NCBI GenBank assembly: GCA_022823085.1 | Contig: JAJDXV010000010.1 | Coordinates: 1-59,245, forward strand | Direction of reading: 5' to 3' | From: Candidatus Poribacteria bacterium | Lineage (GTDB): Bacteria; Poribacteria; WGA-4E; WGA-3G | Length of the DNA: 59,245 bases | In this document: positions 34,219 to 42,441 of the stretch, piece by piece | How positions within the stretch are numbered: the first letter of the stretch is position 1 | How the letters are laid out: every line of letters begins with the position of its first letter | Position numbers and translations under genes: made by a program | Notes under the pieces: generated by a model | Database searches by the model: none | Seen by the model: the letters and a program-made list of their open reading frames with translations, nothing else | What the model was told of the DNA's origin: nothing

Positions 34219-35877
34219 ATGAGATCTATTGTTTATACTGCTTTGGTGCTCTGGGCAAGTTTCGTGAACGCTGAGATTCGGTTCACGCGTGTGACCGATG
34301 AAGCAGGTATCCAGTTCCACCATTTCAACAGTGCGACAGGCGAAAAGCATCTCCCGGAGACGATGGGGGGCGGTGTCGCTTTCTGCGATTACGATAACGA
34401 TGGTTATCTGGACATCTACTTCCTCAATGGGGCACCCCTCACCGTAGGCGGGGTTTTTAACCCCGATGCCTCACAACCCATAAATCGGCTCTATCGGAAT
34501 AACGGTGACGGGACTTTTAGTGATGTGACACAACACGCTGGCGTGGATGATACCGGTTACGGTATCGGTTGTTGCGTCGCCGATTACAATAACGACGGCT
34601 ACAGCGATCTTTTCGTTACCAACTACGGTCAGAATGTCCTCTACCGCAATGATGGCGATGGCACGTTTACGGATGTGACGACCGACGCAGGTATCCTCGG
34701 TGAACCGCGCTTTTCAGCCGGTTGTGCCTTCGCAGATTACGATAATGACGGTTGGCTGGATCTCGTCGTCGTCAACTATGTCTCTGTTGACTTAAAAACG
34801 GCACCTGATTGCGCACAAGGACGGACGCCTGCGTATTGTCGCCCGGAAGATTTCGTACCGGAACCGGATGTCCTCTACCGCAACAACGGCGACGGCACTT
34901 TTACCGATGTAACACACGATGCCGGAATCGTCTCACTCGGCAGAGGACTCGGGGTGATTTGGACAGATGTTGATAACGACAGTCGGCTCGACCTTTACAT
35001 CGCTAATGACCGGGAACCGAACTTCCTCTATCGGAATAACGGGGACGGTACGTTCACGGAGCTCGGTGAGCTGCACGGCATCGCACGCAACGAACACGGC
35101 GACGTTGAAAGCAGCATGGGTATTGATACGGCGGACACCGACAACGACGGCGATTTCGATGTTATCCTCACGCATTATCAGGCTGAAACGAATACGCTCT
35201 ATCAGAACGATGGAAACGGTATCTTTTGGGACATCACCGCACAGAGCCGTTTGAGTGAACCGACACTCCTACCCTTGGCGTGGGGCACCGGTTTCGCTGA
35301 TTTCGATAACGACGGTTGGTTAGACCTCTTTTTTGCCAACGGGCACCTCCACGATAATATCGCAGAATTAGAGGAGGTCGGGGTTTACAAACAACAGAAT
35401 CAATTGTTCCGTAACCGAGGCGACGGGGGCTATACAGATATTTCAGACCTATCTGGTGAGGGGATGTTGATAGAGAAGTCCAGCCGTGGCGCGGTCTTCG
35501 GAGACTACGACAACGACGGCGATCTCGATATTCTTGTCACGAATATTAGCGATACACCTGACTTACTCAGAAATGATACACCACCGGTTCATCACTGGCT
35601 CAGCATTAAACTCGTCGGAAACCAAAAGTCGAACCGTGACGGAATAGGTGCGAAAGTGACACTGCAGAACGGCGACACACGCCTACTCCGAGAAGTGAAG
35701 AGTGGCGGCAGTTATCTCTCCCAGAATACACAACAGTTGTTGGCCGGGTTGGGCACCGCAGATCAGATTGATCGGGTGGTTGTGCGTTGGCAAAGCGGTG
35801 TTCAGGATGTCATTGAACATGTGGAATGCAATCAGGTATTGACAATTCAAGAGGGAGAGGGTATCATATTAGATTAA
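34219..35877 (+). CDS. CRTAC1-type FG-GAP/ASPIC-UnbV secreted protein
   Basis: The 552-residue protein has a short signal peptide (SIVYTALVLWASFVNA). Seven or so FG-GAP repeats follow with calcium loops ('DYDNDGYLDIY', 'DYNNDGYSDLFVTNY', 'DFDNDGWLDLFFANGH') and 'LYRNNGDGTFTDVT'. A C-terminal ASPIC/UnbV domain follows (HHWLSIKLVG...NRDGIGAKVTL...LGTADQIDRVVVRWQSG). It is probably an extracellular binding propeller. In contrast to the relative at 13231 it has neither the WG tag nor a sorting-like tail. I chose the ATG at 34219 because the frame upstream overlaps the mannonate dehydratase gene without a signal sequence. Confidence 0.85.
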   Translation: MRSIVYTALVLWASFVNAEIRFTRVTDEAGIQFHHFNSATGEKHLPETMGGGVAFCDYDNDGYLDIYFLNGAPLTVGGVFNPDASQPINRLYRNNGDGTFSDVTQHAGVDDTGYGIGCCVADYNNDGYSDLFVTNYGQNVLYRNDGDGTFTDVTTDAGILGEPRFSAGCAFADYDNDGWLDLVVVNYVSVDLKTAPDCAQGRTPAYCRPEDFVPEPDVLYRNNGDGTFTDVTHDAGIVSLGRGLGVIWTDVDNDSRLDLYIANDREPNFLYRNNGDGTFTELGELHGIARNEHGDVESSMGIDTADTDNDGDFDVILTHYQAETNTLYQNDGNGIFWDITAQSRLSEPTLLPLAWGTGFADFDNDGWLDLFFANGHLHDNIAELEEVGVYKQQNQLFRNRGDGGYTDISDLSGEGMLIEKSSRGAVFGDYDNDGDLDILVTNISDTPDLLRNDTPPVHHWLSIKLVGNQKSNRDGIGAKVTLQNGDTRLLREVKSGGSYLSQNTQQLLAGLGTADQIDRVVVRWQSGVQDVIEHVECNQVLTIQEGEGIILD

Positions 35878-35923
35878 GTTAGTTAATTGAACGAGTTTCC
35901 GATAACCTTTATGGGAGGATCTA

Positions 35924-36724
35924 ATGAATAGCAGGTTCTTTGTTACAATCCTGACCTTTGTGGTCGCGTTTATGCTGACCGCAAGTCCGTCGGTACTCGC
36001 AAAGGTTGACCCGGCGAATCTTGTCGGCATGTGGCTGTTTGAAGAGGGCGCGGGCGATGTCGCTAAGGATACTTCCGAAGCAGGAAACGATGGGACCATT
36101 GCGGGACCTAAGAAGTGGCGTGACGGAAAATTCGGACGGGCATTGGAGTTTGATGGTGCCGGTGTCTATGTAGAGGTAGAATCCAACGACAGCATTACGC
36201 TGGAAGAGTTAACGATTGTCTCATGGGCGAATCTGGAACCCTCACAAGGTACGCGTTGGCAATCTATTATGATGCGCGGTCAGAATCCACGGAACTATTT
36301 ATTGGCTGTTGATAAAGACAGTCAAACCCTACAACTTAGTATTACCAAAGGTGCACCAGGGGCATGGGGAGGTCCTACCGGCGGTCCTGTCATCACAGGG
36401 GACGGGTGGCATCATCTCGCATGCGTTATCGGTGAAGATGCCGGATTGGTTATCTACACCGATGGTGAGGAGGTCGGCAAACAACCGTACGCAAAACCGA
36501 GTCTCGATGCTGATCCGGGGCGGATGCGGATTGGGGACGGGTCGAACGGTGGACACCAGTGCGAAGGCTTGCTTGATGAGGTCGCGCTCTTCAATGTTCC
36601 GCTTGAACAGGACGACATCAAAGAGATCATGGAAGACGGTCTTGAAGGCGCAACAGGTTTGTTGGCAGTGGAGCCCGAAGATAAGTTGACGACAATATGG
36701 GGAAAACTGAAGACAGGCTTATAA
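35924..36724 (+). CDS. Secreted LamG-like (concanavalin) protein with C-terminal WG tag
   Basis: The 266-residue protein has a signal peptide (TILTFVVAFMLTASPSVLA) and one LamG-type jelly roll: 'LVGMWLFEEGAGDVAKDTSEAGNDGTI', 'VEVESNDSITLEELTIVSWANL', 'DGWHHLACVIGEDAGLVIYTDGEEV' and 'CEGLLDEVALFNVPL'. Such domains bind glycans or proteins. The final 'DKLTTIWGKLKTGL' is the shared tag and closely matches the tail of the anti-sigma factor at 51371. GGGAGGA precedes the ATG. It is 46 bases after the FG-GAP gene, forming an exported-protein cluster with it. Confidence 0.8.
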   Translation: MNSRFFVTILTFVVAFMLTASPSVLAKVDPANLVGMWLFEEGAGDVAKDTSEAGNDGTIAGPKKWRDGKFGRALEFDGAGVYVEVESNDSITLEELTIVSWANLEPSQGTRWQSIMMRGQNPRNYLLAVDKDSQTLQLSITKGAPGAWGGPTGGPVITGDGWHHLACVIGEDAGLVIYTDGEEVGKQPYAKPSLDADPGRMRIGDGSNGGHQCEGLLDEVALFNVPLEQDDIKEIMEDGLEGATGLLAVEPEDKLTTIWGKLKTGL

Positions 36725-36729
36725 CGCAC

Positions 36730-36820
36730 TAACCAGTGGCCAGTACCCAGTTAAGAGGTGTGCGGATAACACAGTATTTCTTTTCTGGAAACTGGAAACT
36801 GGAAACTTCTAAGAGGTTTC
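36730..36820. repeat. Intergenic repeat of the 'aactggaaactg' type
   Basis: It begins 5 bases after the LamG stop codon with CCAGTGGCCAGTACCCAGTT, continues with GAGGTGTGCGGATAACACA and ends in tandem CTGGAAACTGGAAACT. The middle part is the inverse of 20656-20727. It fills the space between convergent genes. Confidence 0.75.
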
Positions 36821-36835
36821 TAACTTCGCCTGTTT

Positions 36836-38263
36836 TTATTTTCTTCCTTGATGGATCTCTCGCAGCCCTTCGCGGTAGAGCGGATTGTCAGGTGCGAGTT
36901 CAATCGCCTTTAAAATAGCAGTCTCTGCCGCGTCGTATCTCCCGACCTTGTAGCACAACCACGATAAGGTATTGTAATACGGCGCGGAAGCCGGAGCCAG
37001 TTGTGTCGCATGGCGTGCTAATTCAACTGCTTTTGCCAAGTTCCGATCGTGTTGACCGTACAGATAGGCGAGACCGTGGTACGCCACTGCATCTTCAGAT
37101 GCAAGTAAAATGGCGCGTTTGTAATGTGCCTCTGCCGCGTCAAACTGACGATTTGCAGTGTAGAGTGTGCCGAGCAGCGTCAAAGTTTCTGGCAAATTGG
37201 CATCAATCTCAAGTGCGCGGTGGAACTGTTTTAAAGCGTTCTGTCCATCTCGGTTTTGCATATAGGCGATACCGAGGTTATGATAGACCTCCGCTGTCTC
37301 TAAACCGAGCGCGACGGCACGTTCATAGTGTCTGATCGCTTGCGTCGGGTCTCCTTGATCCGCTGCGATTCTGGCGAGTCCTGCGGATACTTGTGCTGTG
37401 TCGGTGTCTGATGTACTGTATCTCGTGACCCGATTGAACGTTTCGATGGCTGCATCATATCTTTTGTGTTTGAGATAGATATTCGCGAGTGTAAGCAGTG
37501 CTACCGCTTTTTCATTCGTATCAGCAATAAAAACCGCCTCAAGGTGTTTCTGTATCTCCGCATCCGCTGCTTTTAACGTGTGAAATCGCTGCATCGCCTT
37601 TTCAGCTTCCGGTATATTCCCAGTTTGTCGGTAGCATCTGGAAAGTTGGTAGTAGGCATTCGGCATCGTCGGCATTAAAGCGACGGTTTTCTGATATGCA
37701 TCAATTGCTGCCTGCCAATCCTGTTTACGGCTATAAAGCACGCCGAGGTGGTAGTGTGCATCGGCAAAATCGGGATCTTCTGCAATGGCTTGCTGTTGCG
37801 CGGTAACTGCTTTCTCAATCTCTCCGCGTCCAGCATAGATGTTGCCGAGGTTATGATACGCCTCGGGGAGCCCTGTCTTGCCTCGCTTTACCACTTCCGT
37901 GTATAATTCGATCGCTTCGTCAAACCTACCTTGTCGGTAAGCGATATACCCCAGCCCTAATAACGCTTGTGCGCTTGTGATTTCGGTGTCAGCGGTGTGC
38001 TGTTTGTCTATATTGAAGCGCAGCGCGTCCTGATAGGCGCGGATCGCTTCCGTGTAGCGACCGAGTTGCGAATAGGCGTACCCTAAACGCGCAAAAGTTC
38101 TACCATTTTCTTTCGCATTGGTAAAGTGCCGGATGGCATCCTCGTAATTTTCCTGTTGGAGTGCCGCTGCTCCGAGTTCATAAGCGTTTTGTGCAATGGC
38201 GAGATGCCCACCTAAGACATGGAGACATAGTGTAATAGATAGCCAACAAAGTAAAATTCTCAT
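36836..38263 (-). CDS. Secreted tetratricopeptide-repeat protein
   Basis: The 475-residue protein has a signal peptide (RILLCWLSITLCLHVLGGHLAIAQ) and then about 12 TPR units such as 'AYHNLGNIYAGRGEIEKAVTAQQQAI', which build a superhelix for protein binding. It is likely periplasmic or anchored at the outer surface and serves as an assembly adaptor. I chose the internal ATG because the frame upstream runs into a MITE that ends 27 bases before it. No catalytic domain is attached and the neighbours give no partner. Confidence 0.8.
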   Translation of the reverse strand: MRILLCWLSITLCLHVLGGHLAIAQNAYELGAAALQQENYEDAIRHFTNAKENGRTFARLGYAYSQLGRYTEAIRAYQDALRFNIDKQHTADTEITSAQALLGLGYIAYRQGRFDEAIELYTEVVKRGKTGLPEAYHNLGNIYAGRGEIEKAVTAQQQAIAEDPDFADAHYHLGVLYSRKQDWQAAIDAYQKTVALMPTMPNAYYQLSRCYRQTGNIPEAEKAMQRFHTLKAADAEIQKHLEAVFIADTNEKAVALLTLANIYLKHKRYDAAIETFNRVTRYSTSDTDTAQVSAGLARIAADQGDPTQAIRHYERAVALGLETAEVYHNLGIAYMQNRDGQNALKQFHRALEIDANLPETLTLLGTLYTANRQFDAAEAHYKRAILLASEDAVAYHGLAYLYGQHDRNLAKAVELARHATQLAPASAPYYNTLSWLCYKVGRYDAAETAILKAIELAPDNPLYREGLREIHQGRK

Positions 38264-38289
38264 CGCTATTTCGCCTGACGATAGTATCA

Positions 38290-38410
38290 CAGGACTTACG
38301 CAATTTTGACGACAGTCGGTTCTATTCGCTGAGATTTTTCGGAAAACACAGCGTTCTTGTGTCACAATCTAACAGATTGTGGTACAAAAGAGCGGCATGC
38401 GTAAGTCCTA
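38290..38410 (-). mobile_element. MITE-like element, family A, with 5-bp target duplication
   Basis: The 121-bp element is the inverse of the copies at 11764 and 45928. It has AGGACTTACGCA/TGCGTAAGTCCT ends and TATCA flanking both sides (38285-38289, 38411-38415). The right-hand duplication overlaps the murB stop codon, and the left end lies 27 bases from the TPR start codon. Confidence 0.85.
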
Positions 38411-38412
38411 TA

Positions 38413-39321
38413 TCACTCGAATCCTAACCGTTTTACCTCTGTCTGGAGAGATATTCCCGTCTTTTCGCGGACCTGATTTTGGATATACGCAACCAACTTC
38501 AGTACATCTTCAGCGGTTGCGTTGTCGATATTGAGAATAAAGTTCCCATGCACCTTAGACACCTCTGCACCCCCGATGCGATAGCCTTTCAATCCGCTGA
38601 TGTCTATCAGGCGTCCGGCGGAATCGCCGGTTGGGTTTTTGAACATACACCCTGCATTCTCTTCGGCAAACGGTTGTGTCTCGACTTTCTGTTTGTAGAA
38701 CGCCTGCATCTGTGCGGTGATAGCGTCAGCGTCCCCGGGTTCAAGTTCTAACGTGGCACCTGTTACACAGAAATAGGCATCCAAACCGCTATGCCGATAT
38801 TCAAAATGTGCTTCGTCGTGTGTGAGCGTGATAAGTTTACCGGTGTGATCCATGACTGTAACGTTTTTAACGACATCCCCGAAACTGCTGCCCCAAGCAC
38901 CGGCATTCATAATCAGCGCACCACCGACGGAACCGGGGATACCGAATGCGAATTCCACACCACTCAAGCCGTGTCGCGACATCGTTTTCGAGAGTCTCGG
39001 CAGTGAGAGTCCCGCACCGACGGAGATGACGTTCCCGTTTATCTCGAGTTTCGCTAACTCACCGACTAACCGGATACTGATACCCTTGAAGCCGGTGTCG
39101 CTCACCAGTAGATTAGAACCACGCCCGATAATGGCGACCGGTACATTCCGCTGTTTGTGGAAACGTGCCAGTGCTGCCAATTCGGACACTGTGCTGACTT
39201 CGATATAGGCGGTTGCTTCACCACCGATGCCGAAGTAGGTGTGCTTCGCGAGCGGTTCACTGAATCGAAGGCGTGAACCGGGTTGTGTTATGATTTCCGA
39301 CACTGCGTTTTTCCAATCCAT
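38413..39321 (-). CDS. murB: UDP-N-acetylenolpyruvoylglucosamine reductase MurB
   Basis: The 302-residue FAD enzyme reduces UDP-GlcNAc-enolpyruvate to UDP-MurNAc in peptidoglycan synthesis. It has 'HTYFGIGGEATAYIEV', the FAD motif 'VAIIGRGSNLLVSD', 'GIPGSVGGALIMNAGAWG' and the catalytic region 'NAGCMFKNPTGDSAGRLID' (Cys in place of the more common Ser as proton donor). It ends with the Glu-containing 'SLQTEVKRLG'. Its length and lack of the type I insertion indicate a type II MurB. AAAGGAGGG precedes the ATG and a clear promoter lies at 39348-39376. It is not in a mur/fts cluster here. Confidence 0.95.
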   Translation of the reverse strand: MDWKNAVSEIITQPGSRLRFSEPLAKHTYFGIGGEATAYIEVSTVSELAALARFHKQRNVPVAIIGRGSNLLVSDTGFKGISIRLVGELAKLEINGNVISVGAGLSLPRLSKTMSRHGLSGVEFAFGIPGSVGGALIMNAGAWGSSFGDVVKNVTVMDHTGKLITLTHDEAHFEYRHSGLDAYFCVTGATLELEPGDADAITAQMQAFYKQKVETQPFAEENAGCMFKNPTGDSAGRLIDISGLKGYRIGGAEVSKVHGNFILNIDNATAEDVLKLVAYIQNQVREKTGISLQTEVKRLGFE

Positions 39322-39347
39322 TCTACCCTCCTTTTTCCTCTATTAGT

Positions 39348-39376
39348 ATTTTAGCATAGACGCGCTAAAGTTACAA
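39348..39376 (-). promoter_or_regulatory. murB promoter
   Basis: On the minus strand TTGTAA is followed after 17 bases by TAAAAT with an extended TG one base before it. It lies about 25 bases upstream of the start codon. Confidence 0.65.
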
Positions 39377-39458
39377 TTAAATCGCTATAACGTCTATTCG
39401 CGTTACGATAAACTTCACATTCTGTTCCAAAATAGGGAGAAAACTGAATATTCCGCTC

Positions 39459-39487
39459 TTGACGAGACCTCGTAAAAGTGGTATATT
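39459..39487 (+). promoter_or_regulatory. Promoter candidate for the formamidase gene
   Basis: TTGACG is followed after 17 bases by TATATT. The transcript would include about 200 bases of repeat-rich leader before the gene at 39695. Confidence 0.5.
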
Positions 39488-39680
39488 GGTAGTTGATTAT
39501 TGGTTAATGGTACGGGCGAGTACGCCCTTTTGGTTATAAGTTATAAGTTATAAGTTAAGAGACTTCTTTCCAACAACCAATAACCCTCTTAACCAACAAC
39601 CTAAAACGCAGCGCACCAACAACTAACAACCATCGCACCAACAACTTAAAGCGCAGCGTACCAACAACTAACAACCATTT
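39484..39680. repeat. Repeat-rich leader ('ttataag' and 'ccaacaacta' units)
   Basis: TTATAAGTTATAAGTTATAA is followed by several CCAACAACTAACAACC and AAAGCGCAGCGTACC units. No coding pattern is present between 39322 and 39694 apart from the two promoters. GAGGAATTTCAGAG at the end gives the next gene its ribosome-binding site. Confidence 0.7.
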
Positions 39681-39694
39681 GAGGAATTTCAGAG

Positions 39695-40615
39695 ATGGCG
39701 ACACATCATTTCCAACCGACAGTCTATCACACAGCGATCGGTGCACACGAATCGGTGCTTCATATTGAGAGCGGCGACACTGTTTTCACAACTACTGTGG
39801 ATAACGCAGGTTTTGATGCTACGGATACACAGGTTACCCCGGGTGGTAACCCGCAAACGGGTCCGTTTTTTATCGAATCGGCAGAACCTGGCGATACACT
39901 ATCTGTCCATTTTGATCGGATTGTTCCGAACCGGAAGATCGGACGGACGGCTACCGTCGTCGCGCCGAATGTTCTGGATCCGCACTACGTTGCGTCCGAG
40001 ATGCCGGAAGGCGGTCGCGCGGAGTGGCATGTGGATTTAGAGGAATGGACAGCAACATTAATGACACCGGAGACACAGTTGGGTAAACTCACGTTGCCGC
40101 TTGAGCCGATGGTCGGTTGTTTCGGAGTCGCGCCGCCGCGCGGTCAAGCGATTTCGACAGCGACATCCTCTACACACGGTGGGAATATGGACTATCGCGG
40201 ATTTAAAGAGGGGGTTACCGTCTATTTGCCTGTCTTTGTTCCCGGCGCGCTCTTTCATCTCGGTGATGGACACGCCGTTCAGGGTGACGGTGAGATCGTC
40301 GGTACCGGCATCGAAATCTCTTTTGACGTGCAGTTTACGGTTGAGGTCCTCAAAAGCAAGACCATCAACTGGCCCCGCGCCGAAAACAGCGATTATATTC
40401 TTGCAGCAGGCAATGCGCGACCGTTAGATCAGGCAGTGCAACATGCCACGACAGAACTCTTACGGTGGTTGGGTGAACTCGGTTTAGAGAAACGGGCAGC
40501 ACACATCCTGTTAGGACAGGCAGTGGAGTATGATATGGGAAACGTGTTCGATCCTGCGTATACGATGGTCTGTAAAATCAAAAAGTCAATACTTCGTGAT
40601 ATTGGGATTATGTAA
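39695..40615 (+). CDS. Acetamidase/formamidase family amidohydrolase
   Basis: The 306-residue protein fits the FmdA/AmdA family: 'TVYHTAIGAHESVLHIESGDTVFTTTVD', 'NPQTGPFFIESAEPGDTLSVHFDRI', 'FGVAPPRGQAISTATSSTHGGNMDYR' and 'LFHLGDGHAVQGDGEIVGTGIE'. The last of these holds the conserved metal-ligand G-D-x-H-A-x-Q-G-D-G-E. Such cytoplasmic enzymes release ammonia from formamide or short amides. No amide transporter is adjacent. The long leader made of repeats may lower or tune expression. Confidence 0.9.
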   Translation: MATHHFQPTVYHTAIGAHESVLHIESGDTVFTTTVDNAGFDATDTQVTPGGNPQTGPFFIESAEPGDTLSVHFDRIVPNRKIGRTATVVAPNVLDPHYVASEMPEGGRAEWHVDLEEWTATLMTPETQLGKLTLPLEPMVGCFGVAPPRGQAISTATSSTHGGNMDYRGFKEGVTVYLPVFVPGALFHLGDGHAVQGDGEIVGTGIEISFDVQFTVEVLKSKTINWPRAENSDYILAAGNARPLDQAVQHATTELLRWLGELGLEKRAAHILLGQAVEYDMGNVFDPAYTMVCKIKKSILRDIGIM

Positions 40616-40624
40616 CGTGTGTGC

Positions 40625-40656
40625 AAGTCCCCCTGATAAGGGGGATTTAGGGGGTT
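40625..40656. repeat. MITE family B core palindrome
   Basis: AAGTCCCCCTGATAAGGGGG plus ATTTAGGGGGTT is the inverse of the core of the element at 20728. The stop codon of the adjacent DUF559 gene lies inside it, so the repeat supplies the last residues of that gene. Confidence 0.7.
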
Positions 40657-40970
40657 GCGGATTTAGTGGATTTTATTGCAGATATATGTTCGCATAAATT
40701 CCGATACACCCCTTCAAGATTATTTAGCACTTCAGCGTTGGTGTATCGAATCACCTCAATACCATATTTGTTTAGATTTTCAGTCCTCCGTTTATCGTAC
40801 TGTTTTTGATCTACGTGCGTGTGCCCATCAATCTCAATAGCAAGCATGAGTTCAGAACAACAAAAATCAACAATGTATTCATCTAACGGTTTTGAGTGGG
40901 ATAGCCTATTCTTTCCTTTCCGACAGGGTTTATCTCGGTGAGTCGTGGCATAGGGTGCCTTATCCCTCAT
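40647..40970 (-). CDS. DUF559-type endonuclease-like protein with altered ends
   Basis: The 107-residue product contains the core of the DUF559/Vsr-like fold: 'LDEYIVDFCCSELMLAIEIDGHTHVDQKQYDKRRTENLNKYGIEVIRYTNAEV'. The conserved E-I-D-G-x-x-H is present. Family members normally have about 25 more residues of the type 'R-x-L-R-R-x-x-T-x-A-E-x-x-L-W' before this; here they are replaced by an unrelated basic stretch. The C-terminus (SATP) is encoded by an inserted repeat. It may be a remnant of a full DUF559 gene. It overlaps the stop of the minus-strand gene upstream. Confidence 0.55.
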   Translation of the reverse strand: MRDKAPYATTHRDKPCRKGKNRLSHSKPLDEYIVDFCCSELMLAIEIDGHTHVDQKQYDKRRTENLNKYGIEVIRYTNAEVLNNLEGVYRNLCEHISAIKSTKSATP

Positions 40971-41487
40971 TATTTTTCGTTAGAGCTGCTTGTTCTGTTT
41001 TGCCCGCTTCAAGGGCTTGCACTGCGGGATTGCTGCCCTTGTCTGCTTTGTCCACTTCAAGTACCTGCACAACAGGATCACCTGTTTTAACTGAACTATT
41101 ATCCTCATCAAGCATACCAGGAGCGTCGCCTGATTTTTTCAATGACTCATACTTTGTCACCCAATTGGGTGGCATAAGAGCTCGAGCGATCGGTCCATAT
41201 CCCAGAGCAGGATATAAAGCAACTCCCCCGATGTTAATCTGTGTTGACTTGTATGTAGAAGCCACAGCCAATTTATCTTGAACATAGGTGACCCGCACTC
41301 TGATTCTTGGACGTTCAATAGAACCTAACACTTCGTCTGTATCTGGATCCTTTATATCTTCCCCTTGAGCATCCATCACATCAAAGTACATACCGATATC
41401 TACGCCGTGTGTTGTTCCGATGTTTATTGCTATTTCCCGATCATTAAGTACTCGTGCGACTTTTCCGCGAATAGGTTCAGTCATCAT
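40960..41487 (-). CDS. Protein of unknown function with FlgT-like beta domain
   Basis: I do not recognise this 175-residue protein with certainty. The first 100 residues read 'IRGKVARVLNDREIAINIGTTHGVDIGMYFDVMD', 'LGSIERPRIRVRVTYVQDKLAVAST', a small beta barrel like those in FlgT-type and other surface-assembly proteins ('G...V.GM.F.V'). The rest is low-complexity and charged. There is no signal peptide. GGAGG precedes an ATG-ATG pair, and the gene overlaps the end of the membrane protein gene upstream, so the two are translated together. Confidence 0.5.
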   Translation of the reverse strand: MMTEPIRGKVARVLNDREIAINIGTTHGVDIGMYFDVMDAQGEDIKDPDTDEVLGSIERPRIRVRVTYVQDKLAVASTYKSTQINIGGVALYPALGYGPIARALMPPNWVTKYESLKKSGDAPGMLDEDNSSVKTGDPVVQVLEVDKADKGSNPAVQALEAGKTEQAALTKNNEG

Positions 41488-42028
41488 TGTCCTCCAATGC
41501 CTTGTCAGGTACAAGTTTCTGTATCAAAGTTTGTAACTCTTCAGATGTTATGGTTTCTTCTCGGAGTTTTTGTATCAAATCCTCCAATTCTTCTTTGAGG
41601 ATGTCCCGCCAATTTTCAATTGCATTATCTGCGGTAGCAAGTTGTTCGCCAAAAATACCTAAAAGATATGCACGGATAATGTTGTAATTCTCACGTGATT
41701 CAAAATTCTGCGCTGATTCGGTTACTGCTGCGGCACGGGTAACGCTTTTATATAAAGATACAAGGTAGCGGACAGCATTCCGCGCTTGTGGTTTGAGAAT
41801 CTCATCTCTTGCTTTTTCAACTGACTGTTTCCCAACCTGATACGAAACACCACATCCGATTGATAAAAAAATAAATTGCAATAAGACATTTTCCACGCTG
41901 CTCAAATCTCGTATTGCTGCAATGATCACGAAAACAGCTGTTGATGCCAAGACAACTAAACTGATTAAACCTGGCCAAATCCATTGCGAATTTTTCTGGT
42001 TGTCGGAAGTATTCTTTTGTTTTTCCAA
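41477..42028 (-). CDS. Two-helix membrane protein with cytoplasmic coiled coil
   Basis: The family is unknown to me. The 183-residue protein has a hydrophilic N-terminus, two membrane helices (about 18-42 and 48-65: LISLVVLASTAVFVIIAAI, VLLQFIFLSIGCGVSYQVG) and a long soluble part. That part ends in a predicted coiled coil (ILKEELEDLIQKLREETITSEELQTLIQKL). It is coupled by overlap to the FlgT-like gene, suggesting a two-component membrane-associated complex. Confidence 0.5.
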   Translation of the reverse strand: MEKQKNTSDNQKNSQWIWPGLISLVVLASTAVFVIIAAIRDLSSVENVLLQFIFLSIGCGVSYQVGKQSVEKARDEILKPQARNAVRYLVSLYKSVTRAAAVTESAQNFESRENYNIIRAYLLGIFGEQLATADNAIENWRDILKEELEDLIQKLREETITSEELQTLIQKLVPDKALEDNDD

Positions 42029-42441
42029 TTTTAAGGCCTCTTATCAAATATTGATCATGACTTTTGAAACTACAAGTTTGGCAGCAACGAAATACCAAAA
42101 CCGACTACTATACTTCACAGAATCTGTAGAAACCGCTATTGCTCCGGAATGTGTAAGTTGTCATAATGCAACTCCCTCTCAAAACTGAGAAAACCTGTGA
42201 AAAGATGTCTAATATTCTAACATCAATTGGTATGGTATGGCAAGTAGTTTCGCTTTTTTGTAGGGCTATTGCGTTTTAGGTTTTCGTCTGCAAGGACTCC
42301 TAAATCCCTCTGTCGTTCAGTAAGTTTCGCTCTGCTCTCAGCGTTGGGTAGCACGGGGTGTTTGACGACATTTTGTGAAATTGCCTCATTTAACCCCTAA
42401 ATCCCCCTTATCAGGGGGACTTTAAGAGTAAATGGTAAATC
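42029..42441. other. Gene-free stretch with a decayed MITE
   Basis: No gene is evident. The last 50 bases carry the family B core (ACCCCTAAATCCCCCTTATC and onward, 42393-42423) and then a weakened right end (GGTAAATCCTA, compare GCGTAAGTCCTA) that runs into the stop codon of the SDR gene. The left end is not recognisable. Confidence 0.5.

Noticed and set aside
41922..42188. Plus-strand 88-residue frame ending in a C-x-x-C-H
   Set aside because: A single heme-like CxxCH near the end is not enough; the frame overlaps the minus-strand membrane protein start and lacks a ribosome-binding site.
42361..42441. A fifth full MITE copy
   Set aside because: The core and a weakened right end are present, but no left end or target duplication could be found, so it is listed only as a decayed remnant.
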